NCBI GenBank assembly: GCA_965216195.1 | Contig: OZ244151.1 | Coordinates: 3,038,001 to 3,102,000 of the forward strand | Direction: 5' to 3' | Source of the DNA: Aridibacter sp965216195 | GTDB taxonomy: Bacteria; Acidobacteriota; Blastocatellia; Pyrinomonadales; Pyrinomonadaceae | Length of the DNA: 64,000 nt | Shown: positions 16,451-25,035 of the stretch, piece by piece | Numbering within the stretch: position 1 is the first letter of the stretch | Layout of the letters: each line of letters opens with the position of its first letter | The notes under the pieces: generated by a model | The model's database searches: none | Told to the model about the DNA's origin: nothing | Seen by the model: the letters and a program-made list of their open reading frames with translations, nothing else | Translations under genes and position numbers: made by a program

Positions 16451-17228
16451 AGTTTATCAATCTTTTGATTTCCTCAATTTGAGCCATCGCGGCTTTCTCG
16501 CCAAGCTCAATAAACTCTTCCATCTTGCCGATTTCATCTGGCCTCAGATGGGCTATTTCCGGGACGATTACAACGTCAGCGTGATAATGCTGATGTTTAG
16601 AAGCCGTCCGCAAAAGCATCATCGCTGATTGGAAGATTATCCCCACGAGAGTCGAGGGCTTGCCCCAGTAAGTCGAGCCCGAAGACAACACATCCACCGC
16701 GATCACAATATCAGCTCCCATATCTTTAACCGCCTGAGTCGGAACCGGAGCAACCACGCCTCCATCAACGTAGAGTTTTCCATCAGCATCTTTTAGCGGA
16801 GCAAAAACACCCGGAATTGCACAGCTTGCGCATATTGCAAAACCCAGGTCCCCTTTATCCTTGAAAACGACTTCTTCTCCAGTTTCAAGATTTGTCGCAA
16901 CGGCGCCAAAAGGTATCTCTAAATCTTCAAATTTGTTTGTAGGAAACTTGTTTCTGATCAAGTCAGCAATGGGTGCGTTTGAAATGATACCTTTCGCAGA
17001 AAACGACAAACCGCTTACTTTGTACCAGCTGATATCGCTTCCAAGCTCAACAATTCTTTCGATCGGCATTCCGGTCGCGTAAGCACCTCCGGCAAAGGAG
17101 CCTGCTGAGGTTCCCCCGATAAAATCGATTGGAATATCGTGTTCCTTAAAGGCTTTTAATACTCCAACATGAGCAAAGCCGCGAGCCGCGCCTCCCGATA
17201 ATGCAAGTCCTACCTTTTTTCGTTTCAT
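16449..17228 (-). CDS. Patatin-like phospholipase
   Basis: A serine lipid acyl hydrolase of the bacterial patatin/RssA type, 259 residues, cytoplasmic or membrane-associated. Seen are the oxyanion loop LSGGAARGFAHVG (residues 9-21), the nucleophile elbow GTSAGS (serine near residue 41), and the catalytic aspartate in VDGGVVAPVP near residue 150. These form the Ser-Asp dyad. Length matches the single-domain members. The natural lipid substrate is unknown. It is convergent with the upstream exported-protein gene. Confidence 0.88.
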   Translation of the reverse strand: MKRKKVGLALSGGAARGFAHVGVLKAFKEHDIPIDFIGGTSAGSFAGGAYATGMPIERIVELGSDISWYKVSGLSFSAKGIISNAPIADLIRNKFPTNKFEDLEIPFGAVATNLETGEEVVFKDKGDLGFAICASCAIPGVFAPLKDADGKLYVDGGVVAPVPTQAVKDMGADIVIAVDVLSSGSTYWGKPSTLVGIIFQSAMMLLRTASKHQHYHADVVIVPEIAHLRPDEIGKMEEFIELGEKAAMAQIEEIKRLIN

Positions 17229-17349
17229 TACTGTTCTGCGACGAATAAGAGTTATGTTGCGAGCGGATCAATCTTTAGTTTACTGATAAGTTAGTGCTTG
17301 TCACTTGTCACGGCTCATTTTTTTCGCGATTATCTTACAAGATTTCGAG

Positions 17350-18732
17350 ATGACTCCACACGATTCACCTTTATTCCCCAGACGCAAAACGAGCGCCGAT
17401 ATCGCATCGGGAAAAAACGTGTGCCCTGTGTGTTCGCGCGAAGCTCAGGAAGAGTTTGTACCGCTCAGAGCATTGGCGGATGGATTGGACAAACTCGTTC
17501 GCGCTAATGCCCCAGACACACAAGACTTCGAGGCCATTTGTGCGCGTTGTGTCCGTCTTTTTGAGCGTGCGGAAGATCAAATAATTCACGACGCTGCGAT
17601 GCAAAAGGATGGCTCTCATGTGCTTTCTACGCCGCTTCGTATCGATGCCGCTGAACAATACACGGGCAAGGGCGTCACGATCGCTTTTCTCGATTCAGGC
17701 TTTTATCCTCACGATGACTTGATAAAGCCTGACAATAGAATCGTCGGCTATCGAAATATGGTTACGAAAGAAGGCGATATTTCCCACCTTTTTGAGCCTG
17801 ATGTTGCAAGCTGGCATGGAATGATGACGTCGGTAGTAGCAGCAGGAAATGGATGGCTTTCAAATGGTTTTTACCGGGGTATCGCAAAAGATTCGAATGT
17901 CGTTTTGGTAAAACTCGCAAAAACCGGTCGAATCACGGAACAAAATATTCAAGAGGGATTGGAGTGGGTACTCGAAAACCGAACGAAATTTGGAATCAAG
18001 ATCGTAAACATTTCTGCCGGCGGTGATTTTGAGCAAAGCTATCTTCACGACTCCCTTTCCCAAACAGTTGAAGATTGTGTAGCGCAGGGTTTGACGATTG
18101 TATGCGCCGTCGGAAATGCGGGACACCTTCCGACCCATCCGGTGTTCCCGCCAGCGTCAGCACCATCATGTATATCAGTCGGCGGGTTAGACGATGGCAA
18201 TTCAATTAATCGCGCGAAACGCGGAATGTATCGAAGCTCTTATGGACCGACTCTCGACGGTTTTCAAAAACCTGAGGTAATCGCTCCAAGCATCTGGGTT
18301 CCGGCACCGATTTTGCCTGACACCCCAACTTCGCAACAAGTAAATCTCCTCGAAACTTTGGACCAGGCTCCGGATGAAGAATTGCACTCCACTATTCGGT
18401 CAGATCCCGGGATCATTGTCGAACTCGACGCGGCTCTCGATAGACCTGTACACAGTTTGCGGCAGATTATTGCTTTAAAAAGAAGGCAGGAGAATGTAAT
18501 CACAAAACACTACAAATATGTAGATGGCACCTCATTTGCTGCACCAATCGTTTCCTCGATCATTGCTCAGATGCTTGAGGCCAATCCCAATCTTACCGCT
18601 CAGCAAATCAAACGCATCCTGATCTGCACGGCGGAACGTTTGCCACATTATGAAGTTGATCGTCAGGGTTGGGGAGTTGTAGATCCGCGGAATGCACTTG
18701 AGATGGCGGATAACTTCGGAAAGGAAAATTAG
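17350..18732 (+). CDS. Zinc-ribbon subtilisin-like serine protease (S8)
   Basis: An S8 serine protease of 460 residues with an unusual N-terminus. There is no signal peptide. Instead CPVC (25-28) and CARC (63-66) form a predicted zinc-binding pair before the protease domain. The catalytic aspartate is in IAFLDSGFYPHD near residue 112, the histidine in SWHGMMTSVVAAG near residue 157, the oxyanion asparagine in AVGNAGHLP near residue 255, and the serine in GTSFAAPIVSS near residue 395. An insertion of about 70 residues precedes the serine motif. It should act in the cytoplasm, so it may process an internal target rather than degrade protein outside. The start at 17350 is the ATG after a short upstream extension. 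Its stop overlaps the convergent TonB gene by four bases. Confidence 0.85.
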   Translation: MTPHDSPLFPRRKTSADIASGKNVCPVCSREAQEEFVPLRALADGLDKLVRANAPDTQDFEAICARCVRLFERAEDQIIHDAAMQKDGSHVLSTPLRIDAAEQYTGKGVTIAFLDSGFYPHDDLIKPDNRIVGYRNMVTKEGDISHLFEPDVASWHGMMTSVVAAGNGWLSNGFYRGIAKDSNVVLVKLAKTGRITEQNIQEGLEWVLENRTKFGIKIVNISAGGDFEQSYLHDSLSQTVEDCVAQGLTIVCAVGNAGHLPTHPVFPPASAPSCISVGGLDDGNSINRAKRGMYRSSYGPTLDGFQKPEVIAPSIWVPAPILPDTPTSQQVNLLETLDQAPDEELHSTIRSDPGIIVELDAALDRPVHSLRQIIALKRRQENVITKHYKYVDGTSFAAPIVSSIIAQMLEANPNLTAQQIKRILICTAERLPHYEVDRQGWGVVDPRNALEMADNFGKEN

Positions 18733-19859
18733 TTTACAAAATTATAGGCAATGGTTCCCGTCGCGCGAACAGGTCGTCCGTTTCGCGAAACCGGCCGAAA
18801 CTTTGAGCGCCTCGCGGCTTGCACCGCAGACCTGCGCAGCAACGGATGACCTGAGGTTGCGGTCGCCGAAACCACATTCCCTTTTTCATCAACTAAAACT
18901 CTTACCGTAACTCTTCCGGAAGCCCTTGCCGCCCTGGCTGCTGAAGTGTATTGGGGGCTGGGCAGCCTCACGGCTCTTCCATTTATTTGTCCGACATTTA
19001 CAGGCTTATTTGTATTGGTTGAGGGTGTTGGCGTCTTCTTTGGCGTCGCCGTCGGCTTCGGGGACGGAGTCTTAGTCGGACTCTTAATTGGCGTTGGCGA
19101 TTTAACGTTTGTATTCCCAGTATTTGCGTTTACATTCGTATTCGTATTTGCTTTCGGAGTTGGTGTTTTCGTCGGCGTCGGTGTGGGCGTTTTTGTAGGA
19201 GTCGGCGTTGGGGTCTTCGTGCTATTAGTTATGTTGAAATCGAAATTCGCGTTTTCATTAGAATTAGCGTTTTCGTTTGCGTTTATATTGTTCAAGAGAT
19301 CATTTGCGTCAAAATTTGCATCTTGATTTTCGTTGAGGTCGATATTTGCATTCAGGTTTTCATTTGCCAAGGAATCCTCCTGACTACTCAAAAACCAAAA
19401 GACTCCTGCCAAACCGGCTAAAATAACGAGGGTTCCAACAATAGACAAAAGCGCAACCAGCGCCGCACTAGACTTTTTCCTTTCGTGTCTTTCTGCGGAA
19501 GGTACAATATTTTCTTTCGGTCGAATCGCCTGCTCATTCGGCTCTTCATCTTCGGTCGAAATAACAATCCGTTTTGAATCTGTATCCTCTCTCATCTCCT
19601 CAGGCTGCGGGGATACATCGTTCGAGACATTTTCCGGATCTAGCTTTTCTGTCTCCGAACTAACCGGCGGAGGAATTGGTGTCGGAGGTTTGTTTCGTCT
19701 GATTACTGTTTTTTCGCCCAAATCGTCATCATCTGAAACCTCGCTTGGGATTTCCTTGAATTCCGGTTTTTCTCCATCGACAAGCGGGGTGCCGTCTTTA
19801 ATACAAAAACGTATGACTTCCTCGTCATATTTTGTTTGGCAGGTAGGGCAAAATTTCAT
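18729..19859 (-). CDS. Zinc-ribbon protein with TonB C-terminal domain
   Basis: A 376-residue TonB-family protein with a non-standard N-terminus. A zinc ribbon (FCPTC near residue 3, FCIKDG near residue 18) and an acidic stretch precede a single transmembrane segment (about 130-155). The periplasmic part is low complexity: an Asn/Glu-rich region (about 165-215), then repeats of TPTPTKTP and Asn/Thr runs (about 218-290). The last 85 residues (YTSAARAARASGRVTVRVLVDEKGNVVSA, split here by nothing else) form a TonB C-terminal domain able to bind TonB-box receptors. No ExbB/ExbD is adjacent. It may serve as an alternative energy transducer or as a scaffold. Confidence 0.8.
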   Translation of the reverse strand: MKFCPTCQTKYDEEVIRFCIKDGTPLVDGEKPEFKEIPSEVSDDDDLGEKTVIRRNKPPTPIPPPVSSETEKLDPENVSNDVSPQPEEMREDTDSKRIVISTEDEEPNEQAIRPKENIVPSAERHERKKSSAALVALLSIVGTLVILAGLAGVFWFLSSQEDSLANENLNANIDLNENQDANFDANDLLNNINANENANSNENANFDFNITNSTKTPTPTPTKTPTPTPTKTPTPKANTNTNVNANTGNTNVKSPTPIKSPTKTPSPKPTATPKKTPTPSTNTNKPVNVGQINGRAVRLPSPQYTSAARAARASGRVTVRVLVDEKGNVVSATATSGHPLLRRSAVQAARRSKFRPVSRNGRPVRATGTIAYNFVN

Positions 19860-19992
19860 AGTTATCTACAAATACAAGTATTTAAATTTCATGAAAATTG
19901 TGTCACAATTCATCTGTTAGGCATTCTAACACGACTTTTGAAAAATTTAACGACAAGCCCAGTAAACATAACCCCATCCTTAAAACCAACTC

Positions 19993-21171
19993 ATGCCATT
20001 CGATAAAAGCGCTACTAAAAACTTTGAGCGTTTTCTTACAAAACGTGTAACCCAGATCCCGACCTCCGGGATCCGTCGTTTCTTCGGCATTGCGGAAAAA
20101 ATGCCGGATGTAATCTCGCTCTGTATCGGCGAGCCCGATTTCCCGACGCCGGCACCAATCGCAAAGGCTGGTTTTGACGCCGTCTATGATAAACCGATCG
20201 GCTACACAGCAAACTCCGGCTTGATGGAACTGCGCGAAAAGCTCTCCGAGCACATAGAGAAGCTTTATTCGGTTTCTTACGACCCCGAGGATGAAATTGT
20301 TATTACAGTCGGTGTGTCGGAGGCCGTAAGATGTGTATTTACAGCGATTTGTGAAGATGGAGATGAAGTTATTATTCCGGAGCCGTGTTTCGTAAGTTAC
20401 GAACCGGAAGTACTTTTTGCAGGAGGCGTTCCCGTCGCGGTCGAGTGCCTTGCGGAAAACGATTTTGAGCCGCTCGCTTCTCAGATCGAAGAAAAGATCA
20501 CCGATAAAACCAAAGCAATTTTCTTAGGGTTCCCGAACAATCCAACCGGCGCCGTACTCACACCTGAAAATGCACGTGCGATCGCAAAACTCGCTGAGGA
20601 ACACGATATTCTTGTCGTTTCCGATGAGATTTATGACCGGCTTGTTTACGGCGTCGAACACATATGTTTTTCCGCGCTTCCAAATATGAAAGAGCGCACC
20701 ATTTTGCTCGGCGGTTTTTCAAAAGACTATGCAATGCCAGGCTGGCGTGTTGGCTATATGTGTGCCAATCCCAATCTGATGAGCGCTTTTTCAAAAGTGC
20801 ATCAATATTTGGTTATGTCCGCGCCGACAATCTCGCAATACGCAGCCCTCGCTGCCCTGGAGATAGGCGAGAAGTTTGTAGAAGAAATGCATGCGAAATA
20901 TAATCGCCGCCGTGAGTTTCTTATTTCTTCGTTAAATGAAATGGGATTGACGTGCTTCGAACCGCGCGGTGCTTTCTATGCTTTCCCGTCAGTCGCATCA
21001 ACCGGAATGAACGGCGATGAATTTGCTGAGAAATTGTTGATGGAGCAGCAAGTCGCAGTTGTTCCCGGAAGCGGTTTTGGAGTGGGTGGCGAAAATCACG
21101 TGCGGATTGCTTACTGTAAGTCTTATGAAGAGATTGAATTTGCTTTGGGAAGAATCAGGAAATTTCTTTGA
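19993..21171 (+). CDS. Class I/II pyridoxal-phosphate aminotransferase
   Basis: A fold-type I aminotransferase of 392 residues, resembling aspartate/aromatic aminotransferases of the Ib group. Seen are FPNNPTGAVLTPE near residue 180 (substrate and cofactor loop), VVSDEIYDRLVYG near residue 210, and the Schiff-base lysine in GGFSKDYAMPGWRVGYM near residue 240. The arginine near the C-terminus (VRIAYCKS) binds substrate carboxylate. The natural amino acid pair cannot be read from sequence. There is no linked biosynthetic gene. Confidence 0.88.
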   Translation: MPFDKSATKNFERFLTKRVTQIPTSGIRRFFGIAEKMPDVISLCIGEPDFPTPAPIAKAGFDAVYDKPIGYTANSGLMELREKLSEHIEKLYSVSYDPEDEIVITVGVSEAVRCVFTAICEDGDEVIIPEPCFVSYEPEVLFAGGVPVAVECLAENDFEPLASQIEEKITDKTKAIFLGFPNNPTGAVLTPENARAIAKLAEEHDILVVSDEIYDRLVYGVEHICFSALPNMKERTILLGGFSKDYAMPGWRVGYMCANPNLMSAFSKVHQYLVMSAPTISQYAALAALEIGEKFVEEMHAKYNRRREFLISSLNEMGLTCFEPRGAFYAFPSVASTGMNGDEFAEKLLMEQQVAVVPGSGFGVGGENHVRIAYCKSYEEIEFALGRIRKFL

Positions 21172-21178
21172 TTGGAGC

Positions 21179-21196
21179 GCGGACACTCTTGTCCGC
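21179..21196. repeat. Perfect short hairpin
   Basis: Arms GCGGACA and TGTCCGC around a four-base loop, seven bases after the aminotransferase stop. It lacks a T-run, so it is more like a dispersed palindromic repeat than a terminator. Confidence 0.5.
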
Positions 21197-21217
21197 ATCT
21201 TTACGCTATAACAATTA

Positions 21218-21246
21218 TTGACATATATCGCTATCCGTTCGATAAT
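21218..21246 (+). promoter_or_regulatory. Near-consensus promoter of the parDE pair
   Basis: TTGACA (21218-21223), a 17-base spacer, and GATAAT (21241-21246). The initiation site would be about 10-15 bases before the antitoxin ATG at 21264, leaving a very short leader. Such operons are normally repressed by the antitoxin binding here. Confidence 0.75.
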
Positions 21247-21263
21247 AACTCTTGGGGTAAATT

Positions 21264-21548
21264 ATGAACGTTTCACTTACAAAAGAGTTAGAAGGATTTG
21301 TTGGTGACTTAGTTAAAAGCGGCGACTACCATTCCGCAAGTGAAGTTGTGCGTGCAGGTTTGCGCATTCTCAAGGAACAGGAGATGTTGAAGGAAGTCAA
21401 AATACGGGAATTACATGCCGAAATTCAAAAAGGAATAGACGACATGGAAGCGGGTCGTTACACCACTATCAACACGCCCCAAGAAATGAAAGATTTTGCT
21501 GAAGGAATCAAAAGAAAGGGAAGAGCAAAATTAAAAGAAAAACCATAA
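21264..21548 (+). CDS. parD: ParD-type antitoxin
   Basis: A 94-residue antitoxin of a type II toxin-antitoxin pair. The N-terminal half is a ribbon-helix-helix DNA-binding fold (VSLTKELEGFVGDLVKSGDY, then SASEVVRAGLRILKE), and the charged C-terminal half would wrap and neutralise the toxin. It should repress its own promoter. It lies three bases ahead of the toxin gene. Confidence 0.9.
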   Translation: MNVSLTKELEGFVGDLVKSGDYHSASEVVRAGLRILKEQEMLKEVKIRELHAEIQKGIDDMEAGRYTTINTPQEMKDFAEGIKRKGRAKLKEKP

Positions 21549-21551
21549 ACT

Positions 21552-21854
21552 ATGGCAAGAGTCCTCATATCTCACTCAGCCCGTCAAGACTTACACGAAA
21601 TTTGGGATTATATTGCTAGCGATAATCCGGACGCAGCAGACATTTTTATTGACGAATTGCGCGAAAAATTTTGGCTATTGTCTGAAAACACAAAAGTAGG
21701 AAGCGACCGTTCCGAGTTGCTCGATAAACTAAAGAGTTTTCCGCATAAGGACTATCTGGTTTTCTATGCCCCGATCACGTCCGGCGTTAAGATTGTTCGA
21801 GTAATACATGGTTCGAGAGATATCCAGAACATCTTTGAACATCCTTCTAATTAA
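21552..21854 (+). CDS. parE: ParE/RelE-superfamily toxin
   Basis: A 100-residue toxin of the ParE branch of the RelE superfamily. Seen are the N-terminal strand and helix LISHSARQDLHEIWDYIAS, the central YLVFYAPITSGVKIVRVIHGSRD and the final IxxIF-like tail. ParE members block DNA gyrase, whereas RelE members cleave mRNA; the plain SxxAxxDLxEIWDYI start and RVIHGSRD end favour ParE. It is paired with the antitoxin just upstream and appears intact. Confidence 0.88.
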   Translation: MARVLISHSARQDLHEIWDYIASDNPDAADIFIDELREKFWLLSENTKVGSDRSELLDKLKSFPHKDYLVFYAPITSGVKIVRVIHGSRDIQNIFEHPSN

Positions 21855-21895
21855 CCTGCAAAAACGTATTCCCAAATAGTAAACAAGGCAAATGC

Positions 21896-22281
21896 ATGAA
21901 TTCTGTATTCGATAAGATAGTTAGGAAGCTTTCCAAATATCCTGAAGTTAAATATGAAATTGAAACCGAGATGCTAACGGTTTTTCCGGAAAATGAATCC
22001 GGTTTTGAGGTTAGCCTATATTTCGATGGTGAAAACTACACAGTGTATTTTGAAGGCTGGCATCGGGAATTCGAATCGGAGGAGGAAGCCTTGAATTGTT
22101 CGCGGCGGGTTTATCATCCGAATGTCGTATTAAAGACCATCGCCGTGACAAAGAAGCCTATAAATGGATTGTGCAATTTAAACAGAACGATAAATGGATC
22201 GATGAAGATGTTACAAGTCTGATCTTCTATAAATTTTGGAAGAAAGAAGAAATCCGGTATTTACGAAACAATCTCTTCTAA
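21896..22281 (+). pseudogene. Frameshifted hypothetical protein gene
   Basis: The first frame runs from 21896 to 22222. After about residue 68 (EEEALNC) the translation turns into basic, unstructured sequence. In the next frame the text resumes as FAAGLSSECRIKDHRRDKEA, then YKWIVQFKQNDKWI, and runs to 22281. A single missing T near 22100 would restore one protein of about 127 residues. The composite looks like a small cytoplasmic protein of unknown function that I recall as widespread. This is either a true frameshift mutation or a base-calling error. It follows the ParDE pair. Confidence 0.6.
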
Positions 22282-22306
22282 ATAACAAAGAGAGTGGTGA
22301 TTATTC

Positions 22307-24487
22307 TCAATTCAAAAATTCCCGTCCTTTCTCCTCAATCTCTATCGGATCATCAAAGCTTGGCGCTTCCTCCTCAAGATTCCAAATCTCAAAAAGGGCG
22401 GGCGGGCATTCGGTGATAAAACGCGATGGTTTTTGGATAACGGTTTGGCGTTTGTAATCAACAATCATTAAAGGGTATGTGAGATAGAGTTCGTCTTTTG
22501 CGCGTGTGATGGCGACATACCATAGTCGGCGCTCTTCCTCTTCGGAATCGAGTTCTTTTAAGCTTCGGGGAGATGGAAACTTCCCTTCGGCAGCCCAGAT
22601 CAGAAAAACTGCGTTCCATTCCAAACCCTTTGCCTGGTGAACGGATGTTAGCGTAAGCAGCTCATCTTCCTCGCCGCCTTGAACAACATCTTCTCCCGCA
22701 ACTGCGGTTGGCTCCGCAAAACGCTCAGTTGAGATCAGCGCGAGTTCGGATAGGAAATCTTCGGTCGAATCGGATTTGCCTGCATAGGTCGCTAAACCTT
22801 GCAAATCTTCAAGACGTGCATCGGCGTTTTCGTAAGTGGCGTTGAGATGTTCTTCGTAGCCGCTTGAAAGAATTAGCTCGATCTGTTTTGAGGGGTTGTT
22901 TCGGTTGTCATCCGACGTTAGATTTTCAAGGAGTTCCACGAACTTCGCCCACGCTTTTTTCGCACGAGGTATAGGCATGTCGGTAAAGAGGTGCTCAGTA
23001 AAAGACCCATCAGAATCTCGTTCTTCGAACCCCAAAGTCTGTAGTTCTCCACCGGCACGCTTCCTTGCGGTCGCGTTTCCGCCTGTTTGAACCTCACCCT
23101 GAACCCTAAACCCGGAACTCGAAACCCTCCCAGAGACAAACTCAAAAATCCTATTCGCCGTCGCATTCCCTACGCTTGGGATCATCTTCAAAATGCGTTT
23201 CCAGGCAAGCTCATCGCGCGGATTGACGATGATCTTGAGATACGAAACCACGTCCTTGATATGCGCCTGCTCGAAAAAGCGCACGCCGGATTGCACGCGG
23301 TAAGGAATGTTGCGTTTGGTGAGTTCGAGTTGGAGCTCGATTGCGTGATAATGCGAACGATAGATAACCGCCATATCTTCAAGCGACGTACCTTCATCGC
23401 GCAACTCAAGAATCCTCGATGCAACAAACGCTGATTGCTGCTCGACATCCGAACAGGGAACCAACGCCGGCAATAACTCGCTTGACGGTTTAACGGCTTC
23501 GAGGATTTTCGGAAACTGCTTTTTGTTGCAGGCAATTGACGTGTTTGCCAAACCAAGAATCTCAGGAGTCGAACGATAATTTTTCTCGAGTTTAAAGCCC
23601 TGAGCTTCGGGGTATCGCTCCGGAAATTCGTAAATGTTTGTAAACTCCGCGCCGCGCCATGCAAAAATACTCTGCGCATCGTCGCCCACGACCATCACGT
23701 TTTTATTTTTTACCGCGAGAAGATCGATGATCTCAGCTTGAAGGCGATTTGTGTCCTGATATTCATCTACAAGAATATGTTGAAACTGCTCTGCGTAAAG
23801 CTCTGCAATCTCTGGTTTTTCAAGCAGAAGTCGTTTCCAATAAAGCAGTAGATCATCGTAATCCATCACATTCCGCTCGCGTTTGCGATCCATATAAATG
23901 GCGTCGATGCGTTTGATCTGCTGCGTGAGCATCTCAAAATACGGATATTTTCCGACAACGACCTTATCGATCTCGCGATCGGTGTTATTCGCGTAAGAGA
24001 TGATGTTTTGAACAACGTTCGCTTTCGGAAAACGCTTGGAAGAAGTATCGATTCCGGCTTCATCGATGCAGACGTTTATAAATTCGCGCGAATCCTCTGA
24101 ATCGAGAATCGAATAGTTTTGGTCAAACCCGAGAGAGGTGGCGTGCCGTCTGAGAATCATATTTGCGATGCGGTGAAATGTGCCGCCCCATACGCGATGG
24201 ACATTCTGACTTCCTGTAAGACTTTCAACCCGCTTCAACATTTCCCGAGCGGCCCTGTTGGTAAAAGTGGCGAGAAGAATCCTGTTTGGAGAAACACCCT
24301 GTTCGAGCAGATACGCAACGCGATAAGTGATCGTACGAGTCTTGCCGGTTCCGGCACCGGCAATCACGAGCGTCGCTCCGGGCTTTGAAGTTACAACCTT
24401 AAACTGCTCTTCGTTTAGCTCCTCGCGATAACGCGTGAGCTTTTCGGGCAAACCGCTTTTGTCTCTTTTTATGACGTACTTTTTCAT
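22307..24487 (-). CDS. UvrD/PcrA-type superfamily 1A DNA helicase
   Basis: An ATP-dependent 3'-5' DNA helicase of 726 residues. The Walker A motif GAGTGKT is at 44-50, motif II DEYQDT near residue 240, motif III GDDAQSIFAWRGAE near residue 275, and the later motifs LTSVHQAKGLEWNAVFL and VAITRAKDELYLTYP near 610-670. It would serve repair or replication restart. Between about residues 450 and 500 there is a low-complexity insert (SSSGFRVQGEVQTGG and following) that interrupts the 2B region and looks derived from a non-coding repeat, since the DNA there (23096-23127) reads as near-repeats of ACCC(T/G)GAA. The frame stays open through it. Confidence 0.88.
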   Translation of the reverse strand: MKKYVIKRDKSGLPEKLTRYREELNEEQFKVVTSKPGATLVIAGAGTGKTRTITYRVAYLLEQGVSPNRILLATFTNRAAREMLKRVESLTGSQNVHRVWGGTFHRIANMILRRHATSLGFDQNYSILDSEDSREFINVCIDEAGIDTSSKRFPKANVVQNIISYANNTDREIDKVVVGKYPYFEMLTQQIKRIDAIYMDRKRERNVMDYDDLLLYWKRLLLEKPEIAELYAEQFQHILVDEYQDTNRLQAEIIDLLAVKNKNVMVVGDDAQSIFAWRGAEFTNIYEFPERYPEAQGFKLEKNYRSTPEILGLANTSIACNKKQFPKILEAVKPSSELLPALVPCSDVEQQSAFVASRILELRDEGTSLEDMAVIYRSHYHAIELQLELTKRNIPYRVQSGVRFFEQAHIKDVVSYLKIIVNPRDELAWKRILKMIPSVGNATANRIFEFVSGRVSSSGFRVQGEVQTGGNATARKRAGGELQTLGFEERDSDGSFTEHLFTDMPIPRAKKAWAKFVELLENLTSDDNRNNPSKQIELILSSGYEEHLNATYENADARLEDLQGLATYAGKSDSTEDFLSELALISTERFAEPTAVAGEDVVQGGEEDELLTLTSVHQAKGLEWNAVFLIWAAEGKFPSPRSLKELDSEEEERRLWYVAITRAKDELYLTYPLMIVDYKRQTVIQKPSRFITECPPALFEIWNLEEEAPSFDDPIEIEEKGREFLN

Positions 24488-25035
24488 CGCGAATAAGAAA
24501 AGTTTAACAGGGATTTAGGGAATGGTCAGGGATAGAGCGCCATTTCTCTAATTTCACCGCGATGTGAGATTCCCTTTCCGTCAACAAAACGTTGGTTTCG
24601 AGTTATTTGCTAAACAAATGCCGGAAAGTCGGCATAACGAAGGAGGTAGAATAAGAACAGTTTCTTGGTAACCCAGACAATAAAGGTTATATTTATGGAT
24701 CGAGCTTACGTTTTTTGTATTGCGCTCCTAGCGGAGCTTGAAAATACTATTGATGCTGCCAGAGGTTCACGCTTCGCGTTCACCACCGGCTACCTTATTT
24801 TTGCATCTGGCGATGCTACTGAATTTGGAGGTATTTCATATCCATTTTGGTTCGACAAGTCTACAGACAGAAATGAAATACGTAATGAGTTGAGGTCGAT
24901 GCGTATTGGCAGGAGCACAAGTAAATTCAAACAGCTCCGAAGGAGCAACATAGGGTAGCCAGTGGTGAGCGCGAAGCGAACCTCTGGTTCGTGAAATTGA
25001 AAATTTAAAGAGCTCCATAGGAGCGAAAGACAATT
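24488..25035. other. 548-base gap with hairpin repeat modules
   Basis: No gene is supported. The right half contains the left part of a palindromic repeat array that leads up to the transposase (see the repeat feature). The first 170 bases show nothing recognisable. A frame open through part of it simply translates the repeats. Confidence 0.5.

Noticed and set aside
24665..24958. Open frame of 97 codons before the transposase
   Set aside because: It translates the hairpin repeat modules, so it is not a gene.
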